Of a stretch of 64,000 bases of DNA, positions 12,863 through 24,085 are shown one piece after another. The notes beneath the pieces are model-generated. The model had not been told where the DNA came from and did no database searches. It was given only the letters and a program-made list of their open reading frames with translations. Position 1 is the stretch's first letter. Each line of letters begins with the position of its first letter. The stretch comes from Ophiocordyceps camponoti-saundersi (nom. inval.) (taxonomy: Eukaryota; Ascomycota; Sordariomycetes; Hypocreales; Ophiocordycipitaceae), in NCBI GenBank assembly GCA_003339415.1, contig PDHQ01000189.1:1-64000 (forward strand), given 5' to 3'. A program made the translations under genes and the position numbers.

Positions 12863-13807
12863 TCAACATGCCGTCTCCGTCAGAACCATATCCGGGATCG
12901 CCGTCTCCGATGCTTCCTTCGGCTTAAGAGGACCCTCCTTCTTCGACGCAGTGAAATCCAAAGGATCCCGCATGAAATATTCCATCTCAAGAGCCTTCTT
13001 CGGCGTAAAGCCGTAGGCGAATTCGGTGTCGGTGTCAACGTCATCAGCCGCGTCGACCTCAGACTCATCATCCACAGACTCGTATTCAGATCCAGACACC
13101 AGATCCGGTTCCTTCTGGTCGTCCTCCACCTGCGCTGCCGTCGCCACATCTTCCTCCTTCTTCGTCTTCAATCGCAGGGCGGCGATGGCCGGGGATTTCA
13201 AGTCGAAGAAAGGTTCCTGCCTCGCTCCGGAACAAGGTCGAAGATAGTCGACTCGCTGCTTGGCGTAGAGCTCAAAGTCGACTTTGCCGTCGAGTCCGGC
13301 CGCTCTACCGTGAAGGGATCCGGCTTTGATGCAGGTGTAGTCCGGCAAGATGTCGAGTTCGCTGTAGAGGCCCGAGCCGCAGTTGGCGCAGAAGAAGCGG
13401 CGGTTGGCATGGCCGTTGTCGCTTGTCACGTCCCATGATTTGACTTGGCCTATTCCCCTTTCCTGTCAGTTTCGATAAAAGGACGATGATGGGCAGTATC
13501 TTCTTGCCAACCTTTGGTAACTTGGAACGAGTTTCGTTGCACGACGATGTTAGACGTGAAAGCTCCTCCCGTCCACTAAATCAACCAAGATGAATCTCGT
13601 CAGCGAACAGCAGTCTTGACAAGTACTCGACTTCTTTGTCCCTTAACCTTTTGACAGTCCGCACAATGGCACAAGGCCGTCATCACCGGCTGCCCTGCAG
13701 TTTTGCTCCGTTAGACATGAGAAGAAGGGCATCGACATACGGGCGAACACACCAATAAACTCGATGCGCACGTCATCGCATGCACAACTTCCCGTAGTCG
13801 TCGCCAT
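12863..13807 (-). CDS. GFA / Mss4-like zinc-binding protein with acidic tail
   Basis: The family is named for glutathione-dependent formaldehyde-activating enzyme; most fungal members have no proven substrate. Four exons are proposed: 13741-13807, 13648-13694, 13512-13575 and 12863-13449. The last acceptor was placed at AATAG because it restores the family pattern FQVTKG-QVKSWDVTSDNG. The product is about 254 residues. Zinc ligands follow the GFA order: C8 and C10 (GSCACDD), C31, C33 and C36 (CHCADC), C80 and C83 (FCANCG). The GFA fold ends near residue 140. About 110 further residues are acidic and Ser/Asp/Glu-rich, which is unusual because most members stop there. Glutathione or formaldehyde activity is not shown by the sequence. 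Confidence 0.82.
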
Positions 13808-14387
13808 ATCTCGATCTTCTCTTCGGAGATGGTAAGCGGTCCCTTGTGTCGTAAGTTGGTCGTGTACAGAGTGATTGTTTGGTTGAGCACATTGGTCCGT
13901 CTTTCACCTCCTCTCTTTTATCATCGTGCAATAAACATGTTCACTCCATCGTTGCCTGGCTTGCCACTCCAGGTCAGATCACTGATCTGCTCACGATCGT
14001 GTGAAGTGCGTCTGCGCCGGTTCATCTCGTTCCCTGGCCTGCCATCTTGCATCAGAACATTGATCGCCATCGTGTGGCATTCATCCATGTCAGTCTCTTC
14101 CGTCATAGAGTATCATTCACCGTCATGCATGCCTTGCTGTGGACAAGGCCCCCTTCACCGCATACATGAGCTCGCCCGGTGAGGTTCGGTTTCAGGTAAC
14201 GGAACCAGGTGGAACTCAAGTCGGTAACGTAAGTTATGCATTCCCTCTCGTAAGCCTACACATTCTCGGTACGGCTCGCCAAAGTCATGTCTTTGTCTCT
14301 GTCTTGGTTTTGCATCTGCTGACGTTGCCGTTCTAAGCCAAAGTTTCAATCGCAAGCGCTCCTCCCGTGCAACCGAGTCCTCCCCGT
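13808..14387. other. Intergenic, no gene seen
   Basis: About 580 bp lie between the GFA-like gene start and the IDH1 stop, both on the minus strand. It must contain the GFA-gene promoter and IDH1 3' UTR. Frames of 60-117 codons on the plus strand show no recognisable family. Confidence 0.5.
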
Positions 14388-15645
14388 TTAGTCTGCCTCC
14401 ATCTTGTCGAGAATGGCCTTTGTGAACTCGTGCGTGGTCGAGTTACCACCCATGTCGCGCGTGCGGACCTTGCTGTTCGTCATTGTGTATTAACACCTTG
14501 TAGAGCACATAGTTTTGTGAAAAGTTTGGGGGGAGAAGTCAAGAAGACATACCCTTCAGCAATGACAGCATAGATGGCGCGTGAGATGCGGTTGGCGTGG
14601 TCATCCAGCCCCAAGTGGCGCAACAGCATGCTACCCGAGAGAATCATGGCTGTCGGATTCGCCTGATCCTTGCCCTTTATGTCGAGGCCGACGTGGCGAC
14701 AGCCCGGCTCGAAGACGGCAATATCACGCCCCATGTTGCATCCGGGCACAATGCCAGGCCCGCCAACGAGGGCTGCGCCGATGTTGGAGAGGATTCCGCC
14801 GTAGAGGTTGGGCATGACCATGACGTCAAACTGCTGGGGTCTTGAAACAGCCTGCATGGAGGCGTTGTCGACGATCATGTCGTTGACTTCGAGCGTCGGA
14901 TATTCCTTGGCGACGGCGTGAAACGTGTTGCGGAAGAGACCGTCGGCCAACTTCATGATGTTGGCCTTGTGGATACAAGTCACCTTCGACCGGCCATTGG
15001 CCAGGGCAAAGGCACAGGCAAACTTGGCGATGCGCTCCGACTTGGCTCGAGTGATAATCTTCAGCGACTCGACGACGCCCGGCACGCTCTGATGCTCCAG
15101 CCCAGAATACTCGCCCTCGGTGTTCTCGCGGATGATGCACAAGTCGACGTCGCGGTGCCTCGTCGAGTAGCCGGGGATGTTCTTGATGAGACTGATGCTG
15201 GCATACATGTCCAGTTCCTGCCGCATCGCCACGTTGAAGCTCTGATGGCCCGACCGGCTGATGGGCGTGTGCAGGATTCCCTTGAGCCCCAGCTTGTTGC
15301 GCTTGAGCGACGCCACGCTCTCGCGGAAAGCCTCCTCGGCCCGTCCCCCGCCCTCGTCCAGGCCTGAGACAGCCACCTGCTCCCACTCGACGGGTACGTT
15401 GTCCGCCTTGAAGACCGTCTTGACCGACTCAGCCACTTCGGCGCCAATGCCGTCGCCAGGTATCAGCGTCACCGTGTACTTGCCACCGTACTTGGCCGGC
15501 TGGAAGATGTCCGACTGCACCGTCGCCATGGACCTCGTGCACCCGCGCAGCAGCTGGTCGATCTTTCGTCAGTCGTCGGTACGCGCCGCAGGGAGGAAGC
15601 CGAGGTTACCTGCGCCGTCGTCCTGAGGGGGCTCCTCGACAGCAT
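14388..15645 (-). CDS. IDH1: NAD-dependent isocitrate dehydrogenase subunit 1, mitochondrial
   Basis: This is the regulatory subunit of the heteromeric TCA-cycle enzyme that oxidises isocitrate to 2-oxoglutarate. Three exons are proposed: 15610-15645, 14553-15553 and 14388-14472, giving about 373 residues. Exon 1 encodes a short presequence (MLSRSPLRTTAQ) that continues into LLRGCTRSMATVQ. The 80-bp last intron (GTATGT to CAG, phase 2) restores the C-terminus GKVRTRDMGGNSTTHEF. Family landmarks are VTLIPGDGIGAEV near the start, the IIRENTEGEYSGLEH loop, and NLYGGILSNIGAALVGGPG. A model ending at the long exon alone would miss the conserved last 28 residues. It is expected to pair with an IDH2 subunit encoded elsewhere. 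Confidence 0.95.
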
Positions 15646-16328
15646 CGCTGCGATCCCGAGACCGGTCGAATCTTGGAAGGAGAGCCTTGAAAAATAGAAG
15701 AGACAGAGAGAGGAGAAGGCTTTAGGACTGCGTCTAGAGATGCTGCTCTAGAGGGGCTCTAGTTCGTAAGAGGGAGTTATCACTGAGCGAGGTCGGAGCA
15801 AAGAAAAAGGCCAGTTGCGGCTCTTAGTTTCGGGTACTAATGTGACCCGCCTCCGGCCGGCATAACGCCGGACAGTACGTAGGTACCTATCTACCTAACC
15901 GCCTTCCTTCCCTGTTCCTTGAACTGGACTGGAACTTTCCCAGCCTTGCCAGCTCCTCACGATAGCCTCACTTTTTACCACGATACAGGGGCTTACCCAG
16001 ATGTCGATGCCTATAAGCACCTACCTATATAGGTACCTACATAATATAAGCTGGCAGAACTGACTATCTACATATGTATATACTGCCTACAAAAGTGCAG
16101 CCAGGCCTTACATGGGCGGCAGGTACCAGATAAAACTCTCTCAACTCACATATTAGAGGTATCTAGAGGGAAAGGGGAGGAAACATTTACTGTTTCCTTC
16201 TTCCTTTCCAAAGCCCCACCCGTTTGACGCCTCCGGCCGGAATCAATGCTCATCAAACATGCAGATGCGAAACCAGAGACAAGAATAAATATCAAGACAC
16301 ACACAGCCTTGGACAGACTCTCCTCTCA
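15646..16328. other. IDH1 promoter and kinase 3' region
   Basis: About 680 bp. Short palindromes built on AGGTACCT and CCTATATAGG occur near 15880-15900 and 16015-16045. No gene is seen. Confidence 0.5.
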
Positions 16329-18399
16329 TCAAGCCTCTTCTTCGTCCAGAGGTTCGACCCGTACCAGGATTTCCTCCAGTAGCCCTTCTAGGAAGCTGTC
16401 GACGTCCCGGCCCATGCCCACTGGCTCAGCCTTGTCGTAGTGGTCAATCTCCTTGCATACATGAGCCAGCTTGAACACGAGCCGTCGCAGCTTGTCGTGT
16501 GCCGCCTCGGCCCGCTGTCCCGCCTCTCCCGTCTTGACAGCTTGCTGCAGTCGTGTCTGCCGCCTCTTGAGCGCCTCTTCCAACGCCGGAAAGATGACAT
16601 CGTTCAGCGCGTCAAGCTCCCCACTGGCGTCGGCTGAGCTGGGTGACGGAAATGAGGATGGTTCTGCCGGCGACTGCGGCTTCGTCATACTCACTGACCG
16701 CTGAGCCGTCACCTGCTGGGACGCTGAGCGCGACGCCGGCCCCCGGTAAGGCGGGATGTTAGCCAGCGCTCTCGGGTGAGATGACGAAGGCACGCGGGCC
16801 GGCTCCAGGGCTGTGGCGCCCAGACCCAGGTTCAATTGGCCGAGGTCGCGCTGCAGGTGCTCGGGCTCATAACTCGGAGGCCGCGTCGAAGGATCTGGCG
16901 GCAGCGGCCGTGGCGTGTGGCTGGTACTCGTCGGTGTCCCGGCCGGCACCTTCATCGGGCTTGGCGGCAGTGGTACGCGAGTCGGTGAGGCGGTGGGTGG
17001 CGGCTGTGTGGGGACCGGCCTACGCTGCGGGCTCGCTTGTCTCGATGTCGCCGCCGCCTTGACCGTATCGCTTGGCCGGAAAACGGCGTCGCGCGACTTG
17101 ATCGGGCTCGCGCCACCTCGATTCTCAGTTCCGTCGTCGGATCCGTCAATCGAGCGTGTGGCCCTTACGTTGGTGGCGCTCTCGTCCAGGGCGGCGAGCC
17201 CTGACCGGGTGAAGACGCCGCCTCGGTCGCCTACCAACCTCACGGTGCCAAAATCCCACATGTCCTCATCGATGGCCTCCCGCTCCATGGGTGCACCAGC
17301 ATCGGCCGCATCCCAGCCTTCATCGTCATCGGGTTTATGTGTAACAGCCCAGCGACTGTGACGCTCAATCAACTCGGTGAGGTAAGACGTCTTCTTGGCC
17401 TTTCGAATAAAAGGATGCCGTAGTAAGTCACGCGCCGCGGGCCTATCCTTGGGATCACGCTGTAGACACAGCTCGACAAAGTCCTTGAACGCCTTCGTGA
17501 AGTTGCCCTCTAGCCTGGGGGCGGGATTTTTGGGGATAAGAAAAAGGACCTTCATCGGATGGATATCGGCGTATGGAGGTTCGCCATTTGCGAGCTCGAG
17601 AGCGGTGATTCCAAGGGACCACATGTCGGCCTTGTGATCATAGCCGGACTGCTTGATAACTTCGGGTGCCATCCAGAAGGGGGTTCCGACGAATGTGTTT
17701 TTCTTGGTCATAGTGGCTGACAGCTGGCCCGACACGCCAAAGTCGGCCAACTTAACCTGACCGCCGGAGCTGAGGAGAACGTTGGCAGCTGAAGGAAGGG
17801 TCTTTAGAACGAGAGAAGAGGGACTGGCATGGAGACACTCACCTTTGATATCGCGGTGCAACTTTTTGTCGGAATGCAGGTAATCAAGCCCCATGAGCAG
17901 CTCTCTGACGATGATGGCGATGTAGTCTTCCCCAATAAGGCCCGGCTTCATCAAGTCGGCACAGCTGCCGCCTGCGCAGAACTCCATGACAATCCACAGC
18001 TCGGCACCCTTGGCGTAGGAGCCATAGTACTTGGTGACATAGGGCGATTGCAGCTCGGATAAGATGGCGATTTCTTGGATAATGTCCTCGACTTCGTCCT
18101 CGGCGTTTTCGATGTCGATGATTTTGATTGCGACAGCCTCACCGGTGCGCTTGTCCACGCTTACATAGAGGCGACGGCCGGATGTCAGTGCATGAAGGAA
18201 TGAGGGGTGAAGAATCCAGGTAACGCACCCCTTGTAGACCTTGCCAAAGCTGCCACCACCTTGACGAACCGACAATCCCGTCAGCAAAAGCCGGGTAAGC
18301 GTGAGAGTCAGTCTCACCGATGCAATACTCTTTGGTATAGAGAAGCTCCGGGTCGAGAGCCTCGTTGGCCTCGTCGCCGTCGCGGTTCCTGTCCGCCAT
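16329..18399 (-). CDS. GCK-III type Ste20-family serine/threonine kinase
   Basis: Germinal-centre kinase III proteins of filamentous fungi (POD-6, MST-1 and SID-1 types) feed the septation and polarity NDR-kinase networks. Four exons are proposed: 18318-18399, 18229-18259, 17843-18159 and 16329-17788, giving about 629 residues. The 31-nt exon 2 carries the glycine loop (GGGSFGKVYKG). Kinase landmarks are K50 (AVAIKIID), HRDIK at 139-143, DFG at 159-161, and a GCK-III activation segment (NTFVGTPFWMAPEVIKQSGYD). After the kinase comes a Pro/Ser/Thr-rich linker (about 330-540) and a helical C-terminal domain (about 550-629). The orthologue among POD-6, MST-1 and SID-1 cannot be settled by eye. 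It is divergent from KRS1. Confidence 0.92.
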
Positions 18400-18984
18400 G
18401 GCAGGTAGCGGAACAGGAACGACTCCTGAGCGTCTGGCAAGGCTTGACAGCGGAAAAGGGAGGGGGGACGAGCGGGGAGGACGAGCAGAGAGGACGAGCA
18501 GAGAGGACGAGGAAGAGGAAGATCAGATGTAATCAAAACAACAACGATGGTAGGGCGTTGACCGAAGAAAGCTGGTGGCGCTAATGATGTAGTTACTCGG
18601 TACTAATGCATGCTATTTGTACCTCGCCGGTCAGATTCACCCCGCCGTTACTTGCTCGGCTCGCTCTTTATGGAGATGGATACATGGGGTGGCGGGCGCA
18701 GGCGGGTGTTGGCTGGTCGGTTGCCGATGTTTCCCCGTGACGCGTCGCGCCAGCTGGTAATAATCAGTCAAAATGAGGCTCAACTTCTCAAGGGTATGCC
18801 CTATCGCAGTTTTGATGAGTCATCTAAAACCTCTCCGACCTCGAAGCGAAAATCAACGAAAGGCTGCCTGAGCATAAAATATCAGACACTCTAGAAGACC
18901 AATTGCCATCCTCGTCTTCGCCTTCTCTGGCCTACAACGCTTTTCAATTACCGTGTGAACGCCTGCCGATCGGTTGTATGTAGC
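18400..18984. promoter_or_regulatory. Divergent promoter region, kinase / KRS1
   Basis: About 585 bp between divergent genes. It contains one perfect ATGAGTCAT site on the KRS1 side. No coding frame is supported. Confidence 0.6.
18815..18823. promoter_or_regulatory. Perfect Gcn4/CPC1 site upstream of lysyl-tRNA synthetase
   Basis: ATGAGTCAT is the full 9-bp palindromic Gcn4 half-site pair. It lies about 160 bp before the KRS1 ATG. Fungal aminoacyl-tRNA synthetase genes are known targets of general amino-acid control, so a role in KRS1 induction on amino-acid starvation is a reasonable inference. Confidence 0.65.
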
Positions 18985-21118
18985 ATGGCCGATAAGCAAT
19001 CTACTGCGGCCGGCGACGATGCCGCTGCCGCCGTCGCCAAACTTCATCTCGACGATGTTACGGGTGAGATGGTGTCTAAGACGGAGTTGAAGAAGCGCCA
19101 AAAAGCCCGCGAAAAGGAAGCTGCAAAACAGGGGAAGCAAGCTGCGAATCCGCAGCCAACTGCCTCTGCAAGCAGAAGCGCCGAGGCCGCTGAAAAGGAC
19201 CTCACCCCGAACCAGGTACTACCTAGATCGTTAAGACTCGGGAAAGACTGACACTGACACACGCGCAGTATTTCGAAATCCGATCCCGTGCTGTCAATGA
19301 GCTCAATGCCCTGGGAAAGGCCTATCCTCACAAGGTATACGTTATGCCTCGAGACGCTGCTTTATCCCATCTAAGTTTTTTTTCCCACAGTATCACTCCA
19401 ACTACGATATTCGCCGCTTTGCCGACGACTTCTCGGCCCTCAAGAACGGCGAGTCTGACAAATCCAAGGAGATACGTCTGTGTGGAAGGATATACGTCAA
19501 GCGATCTGCCGGCAGCAAGCTCTATTTTTACGACATCCGTTCGGAGGTTCGCCCTACTCCTTCCGGCTCCTGGCCCGCTGACTTACGCCGTGCAGGGCAC
19601 GAGGCTTCAGGTGCTCGCTCAGGTCGACAATGTTGACGACAAGGCTCCGAGCTTTGAGGAGCAACACATTCACCTCCGACGGGGCGACATCATAGGCGTC
19701 CGCGGCTACCCAACTCGCACCAACCCCAAGACGAAGCAAGGCGCCGGCGACTACTCGGGTGAGCTGTCAATTGCCGCCGCCGAAGTCACACTTTTGTCGC
19801 CGTGTCTGCACCAAGTAGGCCCGCCACCATCTATGTGCTCCATGCATCCTCTCACACGTCACAGATTCCCGATGATCACTATGGCTTCAAGAATTCGGAG
19901 CAGCGCTTCCGTCAACGTTATCTCGACTTCATGATGAATGACAAATCCAAGGAAATTATCGTCACCCGTCACAAGGTCGCCAGTTATATCCGCCGCTGGT
20001 TCGAGAACCGCGATTTCGTCTCCGTCGAAACTCCCATACTCAATACCATTGCCGGTGGCGCCACGGCCAAGCCCTTCCTAACCCATCACAATGACCTCAA
20101 CATGGACATGTTCCTCCGCGTCGCCCCCGAGCTATATCTCAAGATGCTGATTGTAGGCGGCCTGAACCGAGTGTATGAAATGGGGCGTCAATTTAGGAAT
20201 GAGAGCATGGACTTGACGCACAATCCTGGTGCGTTGACCGCCTCCCAGATAATGTCTTCCCATGGGAACTGACGCGCGGCAGAATTCACCACGCTCGAAT
20301 TCTACGAGGCCTATGCCGACATAAATGACCTCTTTGGCATGACCGAGGAGCTCATCAGCGGCTTGGTCAAGCACGTTCACGGTTCCTACAAGACCGTGTT
20401 TCACAACGTCAAAGGCGAGGAGATGCACATCAATTGGGAGGCTCCGTGGCCACGCATCGACATGATACCCGCGCTCGAAGAAGCCACAGGGGAAAAGTTT
20501 CCTCCGGCCGACGAATTGCACACTGACGAAACCGGCAACTTTCTCAAGAAGGTTCTACAGAAGATGAAGGTTGAGTGCTCCCCGCCGTTGACAAACGCCC
20601 GCATGATTGATGCTCTCGTGGGCGAATTCCTCGAGTCCAAATGTGTAAGTGTCACCCTGAGACACGCTCCTTGGGCGCGGCTTGACGCGTACCCGCAGAT
20701 CAACCCCACATTCATCATGAATCATCCCAAGATGATGTCGCCTCTCGCCAAGACGTCGCGCTCAACCCCAGGCCTCTGTGAGCGGTTCGAGGTTTTCGCC
20801 GCCACCAAAGAAATTGTCAATGCGTGAGTATCGGGCAAGTCGATGACATATGGCCCACGGCGCTGACTGTCCGCTGGTAGATACACTGAGCTAAATGTCG
20901 CTGCCGAGCAGCGACTGCGGTTTGAGGAGCAGGCACGCCAGAAGGCGCAAGGTGACGACGAGGCGCAGATGGTTGACGAGGCCTTTTGCCGCGCCCTGGA
21001 GTACGGCATGCCGCCTACCGGGGGCTGGGGCATGGGTATCGACCGGATGATGATGTTCTTGACGGACAGTTATAGCATCCGCGAGGTTCTTGCCTTTCCC
21101 ACCATGAAGCCCGAGTGA
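18985..21118 (+). CDS. KRS1: Lysyl-tRNA synthetase, cytosolic (class IIb)
   Basis: It charges tRNA-Lys with lysine. Eight exons are proposed: 18985-19215, 19269-19334, 19391-19546, 19596-19814, 19865-20228, 20283-20644, 20699-20823 and 20881-21118. All phases agree and the product is about 586 residues. The N-terminus is a Lys/Ala/Glu-rich eukaryote-specific extension ([15 protein letters not shown]). An OB-fold anticodon-binding domain follows (about 100-220, [20 protein letters not shown]). The catalytic domain has class II motif 2 (RQFRNESMD) and motif 3 ([13 protein letters not shown]), and ends FPTMKPE as in other fungal KRS1. Introns are 49-57 bp. No organelle presequence is seen, so this is the cytosolic enzyme. 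Confidence 0.96.
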
Positions 21119-21420
21119 GCTTGCAAACATTCCGGCATCGTGTTCTCGGTGCCGCGAGAGGTCCGGAACCTTCGGGATCGGGTTAGGCCAAGAGACAGCA
21201 GGCTCTTACGATCAAAATGCGTACTTGACGGGATATGTATGGCAATGTTCAGAAGCAGGATGAGTGCGGACCTCTAAACAGATTCCGCAAGGCCTGTCTT
21301 ATGTATAGTCTTTGTTGTTCTGTGTCGTAAATGCAGATGTCCATCGGCCGTACCACAACGCCACGCGAAGCAAAGTCCAGGTTTGTTTGGTTTGGAATGA
21401 GACCCAACGGGAAAACGTAG
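21119..21420. other. Convergent intergenic spacer
   Basis: About 300 bp between the 3' ends of KRS1 and BUD23. Nothing is seen beyond probable 3' UTR sequence. Confidence 0.5.
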
Positions 21421-22323
21421 CTAGAACGCCGGACGACGTTTTCTGCCTGTGTATCTGGAAGTAGCCTTGACGACCTTGCCTTTCCGCTCCATCTGCTCCT
21501 TTTTCTTGACGATCCAGGCCTTGCTGCCCTTGCGAACGCGCGTGGCGCCGGCCTTGTGATTATTGCGAGCATCGACGATGTCAACATGGTCGAATCCGGC
21601 GACGACATTCGTGATGTCAGCAGGGCCGGCGTCATCGACAGCAGGGGCGTTTCCGGCGGTGAGGACGAGATATAGCTTGACATTCTTGGTACCCGGGTCG
21701 TCCTCGAGGAAGCCAGCGCCGAAGCCAGCCTTGACGGCGGCGCGGGAGACGAGTTCGCGCTGAGTGTTGTTCTTGGGATAGAATTGGCAGACCGCCCGAC
21801 CACCGCGACGGAGGGAAGCGTATAGGCCGTCGAAGAAGCGTGCGAGGCGACCGGTGGGCGAGGTATCGGACGACTCTGCGCTGCAGAGCCACTGCAAGGC
21901 GGAGATGCTGATGGCGGCGTCGAACGTTCCCGGTCGAAAGGGTATGCCCTGTCCCATGTCTCCGAGGAGGAGATCGCCTTGGACGTCGCGCTGTAGGGCA
22001 ACGTCAAGCATCGAAGGCGAGAGGTCGATGCCGACCCAGGTGTGTGGTCCACCCTCTGAGCGGGGCACGGCCGATAGTATCTCGCCTGACAGGCCGCTTC
22101 CGCAACCGACGTCGAGGATGAGGGATGGCTGCGACAGGTCGAGGAGTTGTAGAGCGCGGCGCGTCATGGCGGCTTGGATCGTTTGGATGCGGGAGCTGGT
22201 TGTGTATTTGCGAGCTTCGGCGTCGTCGTAGTGGACGTCAGCCGCGCTGTAGAAGGAATGGTCAGCTTGGTGAATACGAGCAAGAGATATAGAAACGCAC
22301 AGGGAGTCCTCGGGGCGGGACAT
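21421..22323 (-). CDS. BUD23: 18S rRNA (guanine-N7) methyltransferase Bud23
   Basis: Bud23 with Trm112 methylates a guanine of 18S rRNA and is needed for small-subunit maturation. Exon 1 is 22301-22323 and exon 2 is 21421-22246. The 54-bp intron (GTGCGT to ACAG, phase 2) joins MSRPEDSL to AADVHYDDAEARKYT, the family's N-terminal signature. The product is about 282 residues. The SAM-binding motif I is ILDVGCGSG (51-59). The C-terminal WBS_methylT region has RKGSKAWIVKKKEQM and a basic tail ending GRKRRP. The minus-strand frame 21249-22052 is a shadow of this gene. It shares a 299-bp bidirectional promoter with SVP26. Confidence 0.95.
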   Translation of the reverse strand: MSRPEDSLCVSISLARIHQADHSFYSAADVHYDDAEARKYTTSSRIQTIQAAMTRRALQLLDLSQPSLILDVGCGSGLSGEILSAVPRSEGGPHTWVGIDLSPSMLDVALQRDVQGDLLLGDMGQGIPFRPGTFDAAISISALQWLCSAESSDTSPTGRLARFFDGLYASLRRGGRAVCQFYPKNNTQRELVSRAAVKAGFGAGFLEDDPGTKNVKLYLVLTAGNAPAVDDAGPADITNVVAGFDHVDIVDARNNHKAGATRVRKGSKAWIVKKKEQMERKGKVVKATSRYTGRKRRPAF

Positions 22324-22622
22324 GATTGTGCGCCGGGCCGATAGATGGTAGAGGAGAGGCTGTTGATGAGCATTCCATCATCCATCGCATCGTGGACTAA
22401 CATTTTCTGCCGTTGTGGCGTTATCGATAATCCCTAGGGTGCAAAGCAGTCGGAGCGGAACAAGCATGTACCCGACCGAACTGTGTCCTCATTTCGTGCG
22501 CAGTTTTCTTCTCCTCCGCCCTCTTCGAAATTTCTCCTCCCTTCCACACTGGACTTCTCGTCCATCCGTCTCTCAGAGATGCCTGCGGATTGACTTCCAC
22601 CGTCAACATCTGTCCGCGCAAC
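22324..22622. promoter_or_regulatory. Bidirectional promoter BUD23 / SVP26
   Basis: The start codons of two divergent genes are only 299 bp apart, so core promoters and 5' UTRs must be packed here. No specific element could be named. Confidence 0.6.
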
Positions 22623-23325
22623 ATGTGGATCTTTCCGCTCGTCGGTTACGCCGGCGCCCTCGTCGGCTTCTGTTTCCTGACGCTGGCCATCGCCTCCGGG
22701 CTCTATTACCTCTCCGAGCTCGTCGAGGAGCACACCGTCATTGCCAAGCGGCTGTTGAGGCGTCTCATCTACTCTGTCATCGGCCTTCAAGTTGCACTTT
22801 GGCTTTTGGACGGTTTTCCTTTCTGGTCAACGTTGCTGGGCATCGCTGCCCACGTTGTCTATCTCGGCAATTTGAGGCGCTTCCCCTTTGTCAAGTTGTC
22901 CGATCCGCTATTCCTTGTTGCCTGTGGTAGGTCTAATGCACTTTTTGCTTCACTCTCCGCCTCTCCACCTGGAGGCTGACTTTGGTTTCCGACAAGTTCT
23001 TGTTCTTGTTGATCACTACGTCTGGTTCAAGCACTTTTCCCATAGTCAGACACATGCCTATCAGCGCTCGTCTTACTATGATGACGTCGACATTCCCACA
23101 TTTACCATGATTGCATCCTACTTTGGACTTTGTGTCTGGCTCGTTCCCTTTGCTCTCTTCGTCAGCCTGTCTGCCAGCGATAACGTTTTGCCTACCATGG
23201 GGACTGAGCCGGTGCGAGGCGTTGACGGCAAGAATCGCCATCAGGGCATGGTGAAGGCTATCGTTGATCGTGTCCGCAATGCCATCGGCGATTTGGCAGG
23301 CGCTTGGAACTTGGATCGCCCTTGA
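22623..23325 (+). CDS. SVP26: ER-Golgi cargo receptor Svp26 / TEX261 family
   Basis: Svp26 is a multi-span membrane protein that helps load Golgi glycosyltransferases into COPII vesicles. Exon 1 is 22623-22926 and exon 2 is 22997-23325. The 70-bp intron (GTAGGT to ACAAG, phase 1) joins LFLVAC to VLVLVDHYVWFKHF. The product is about 210 residues. Four hydrophobic segments are visible (about 3-25, 43-60, 62-78 and 95-110), plus a fifth near 128-150. The N-terminal LAIASGLYYLSELVEEHTVIAK block is the family signature. The tail after residue 160 is hydrophilic. A further 3' exon is possible but not required. Confidence 0.9.
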
Positions 23326-24085
23326 CAAAGTTGGGTCGATGCAAGTGGTGCAATGGCTTCGGAGTCGCTCTCCAGTGTATGCGGAAGCACAATCAGATGG
23401 AATGGTGAGCTTGACTTTCTCCTTCTGGTACTCTCCTTTTTTTTTTGCCGATGATGAACATCCCATCACGCTAGATGGTATTTGACAAGGCTTTGCCTTG
23501 CGTGATCATTCAATTGTCATAGTTACTCTGACAGGCGCCTACCCGTTTACGTCTCTTGATTCGTCGCGTCATAGATATGGTTTGAACAAAACTGACTATG
23601 ATCCAGGTTCCGCCAGATGGGAAAGAAGAAATACCTCACCAAGTGGCATGAGACGGAAAGCAAGTCTGTGGAGGGCGGCTATGACTTGACGATGGTCCCT
23701 TGCCGAGGAGGGCCCGACCAGCCACTCTTCAGATGCGGCACATGGCAAACATCTGGGAGTTTATGGCGATGGCATGAGTTGGCTGTAGTTTGCCGTTGCA
23801 TACGGTTCAGACGAGGTTTTGACAAGGTTGTCTGCCAAGACGTGCTGCGTTATGACCAGAACGGAGCTTCTCCGTTCACAACTCCACATTAACGAAGCTG
23901 TGTACAAGATTCATCTAACTCGAGCTTATTCAACAGGTCCCATGTTCAGACATGGCGTGTGATTGTTGCCTGTGCAGCGTGTATGTGCGTATATCCGAGA
24001 ACGTACATATGGTTAGTGAAGCGCCTGTCGAGACAACTCACAGCCAAGCAAGTACATATGAAACAAGACCAAAGCAGAGAGAAAT
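23326..24085. other. Intergenic, no gene seen
   Basis: About 760 bp lie between the convergent SVP26 and the small mitochondrial-type gene. A 91-codon plus-strand frame (23617-23892) looked possible but has no recognisable domain or splice support, so it is not called. Confidence 0.5.

Noticed and set aside
21249..22052. 267-codon minus-strand frame overlapping BUD23
   Set aside because: It is a shadow frame of the Bud23 gene with Ser/Arg-rich nonsense composition.
23617..23892. 91-codon plus-strand frame after SVP26, considered as an extra exon
   Set aside because: SVP26 ends at a plausible length and no splice pair was needed; the frame has no recognisable motif.
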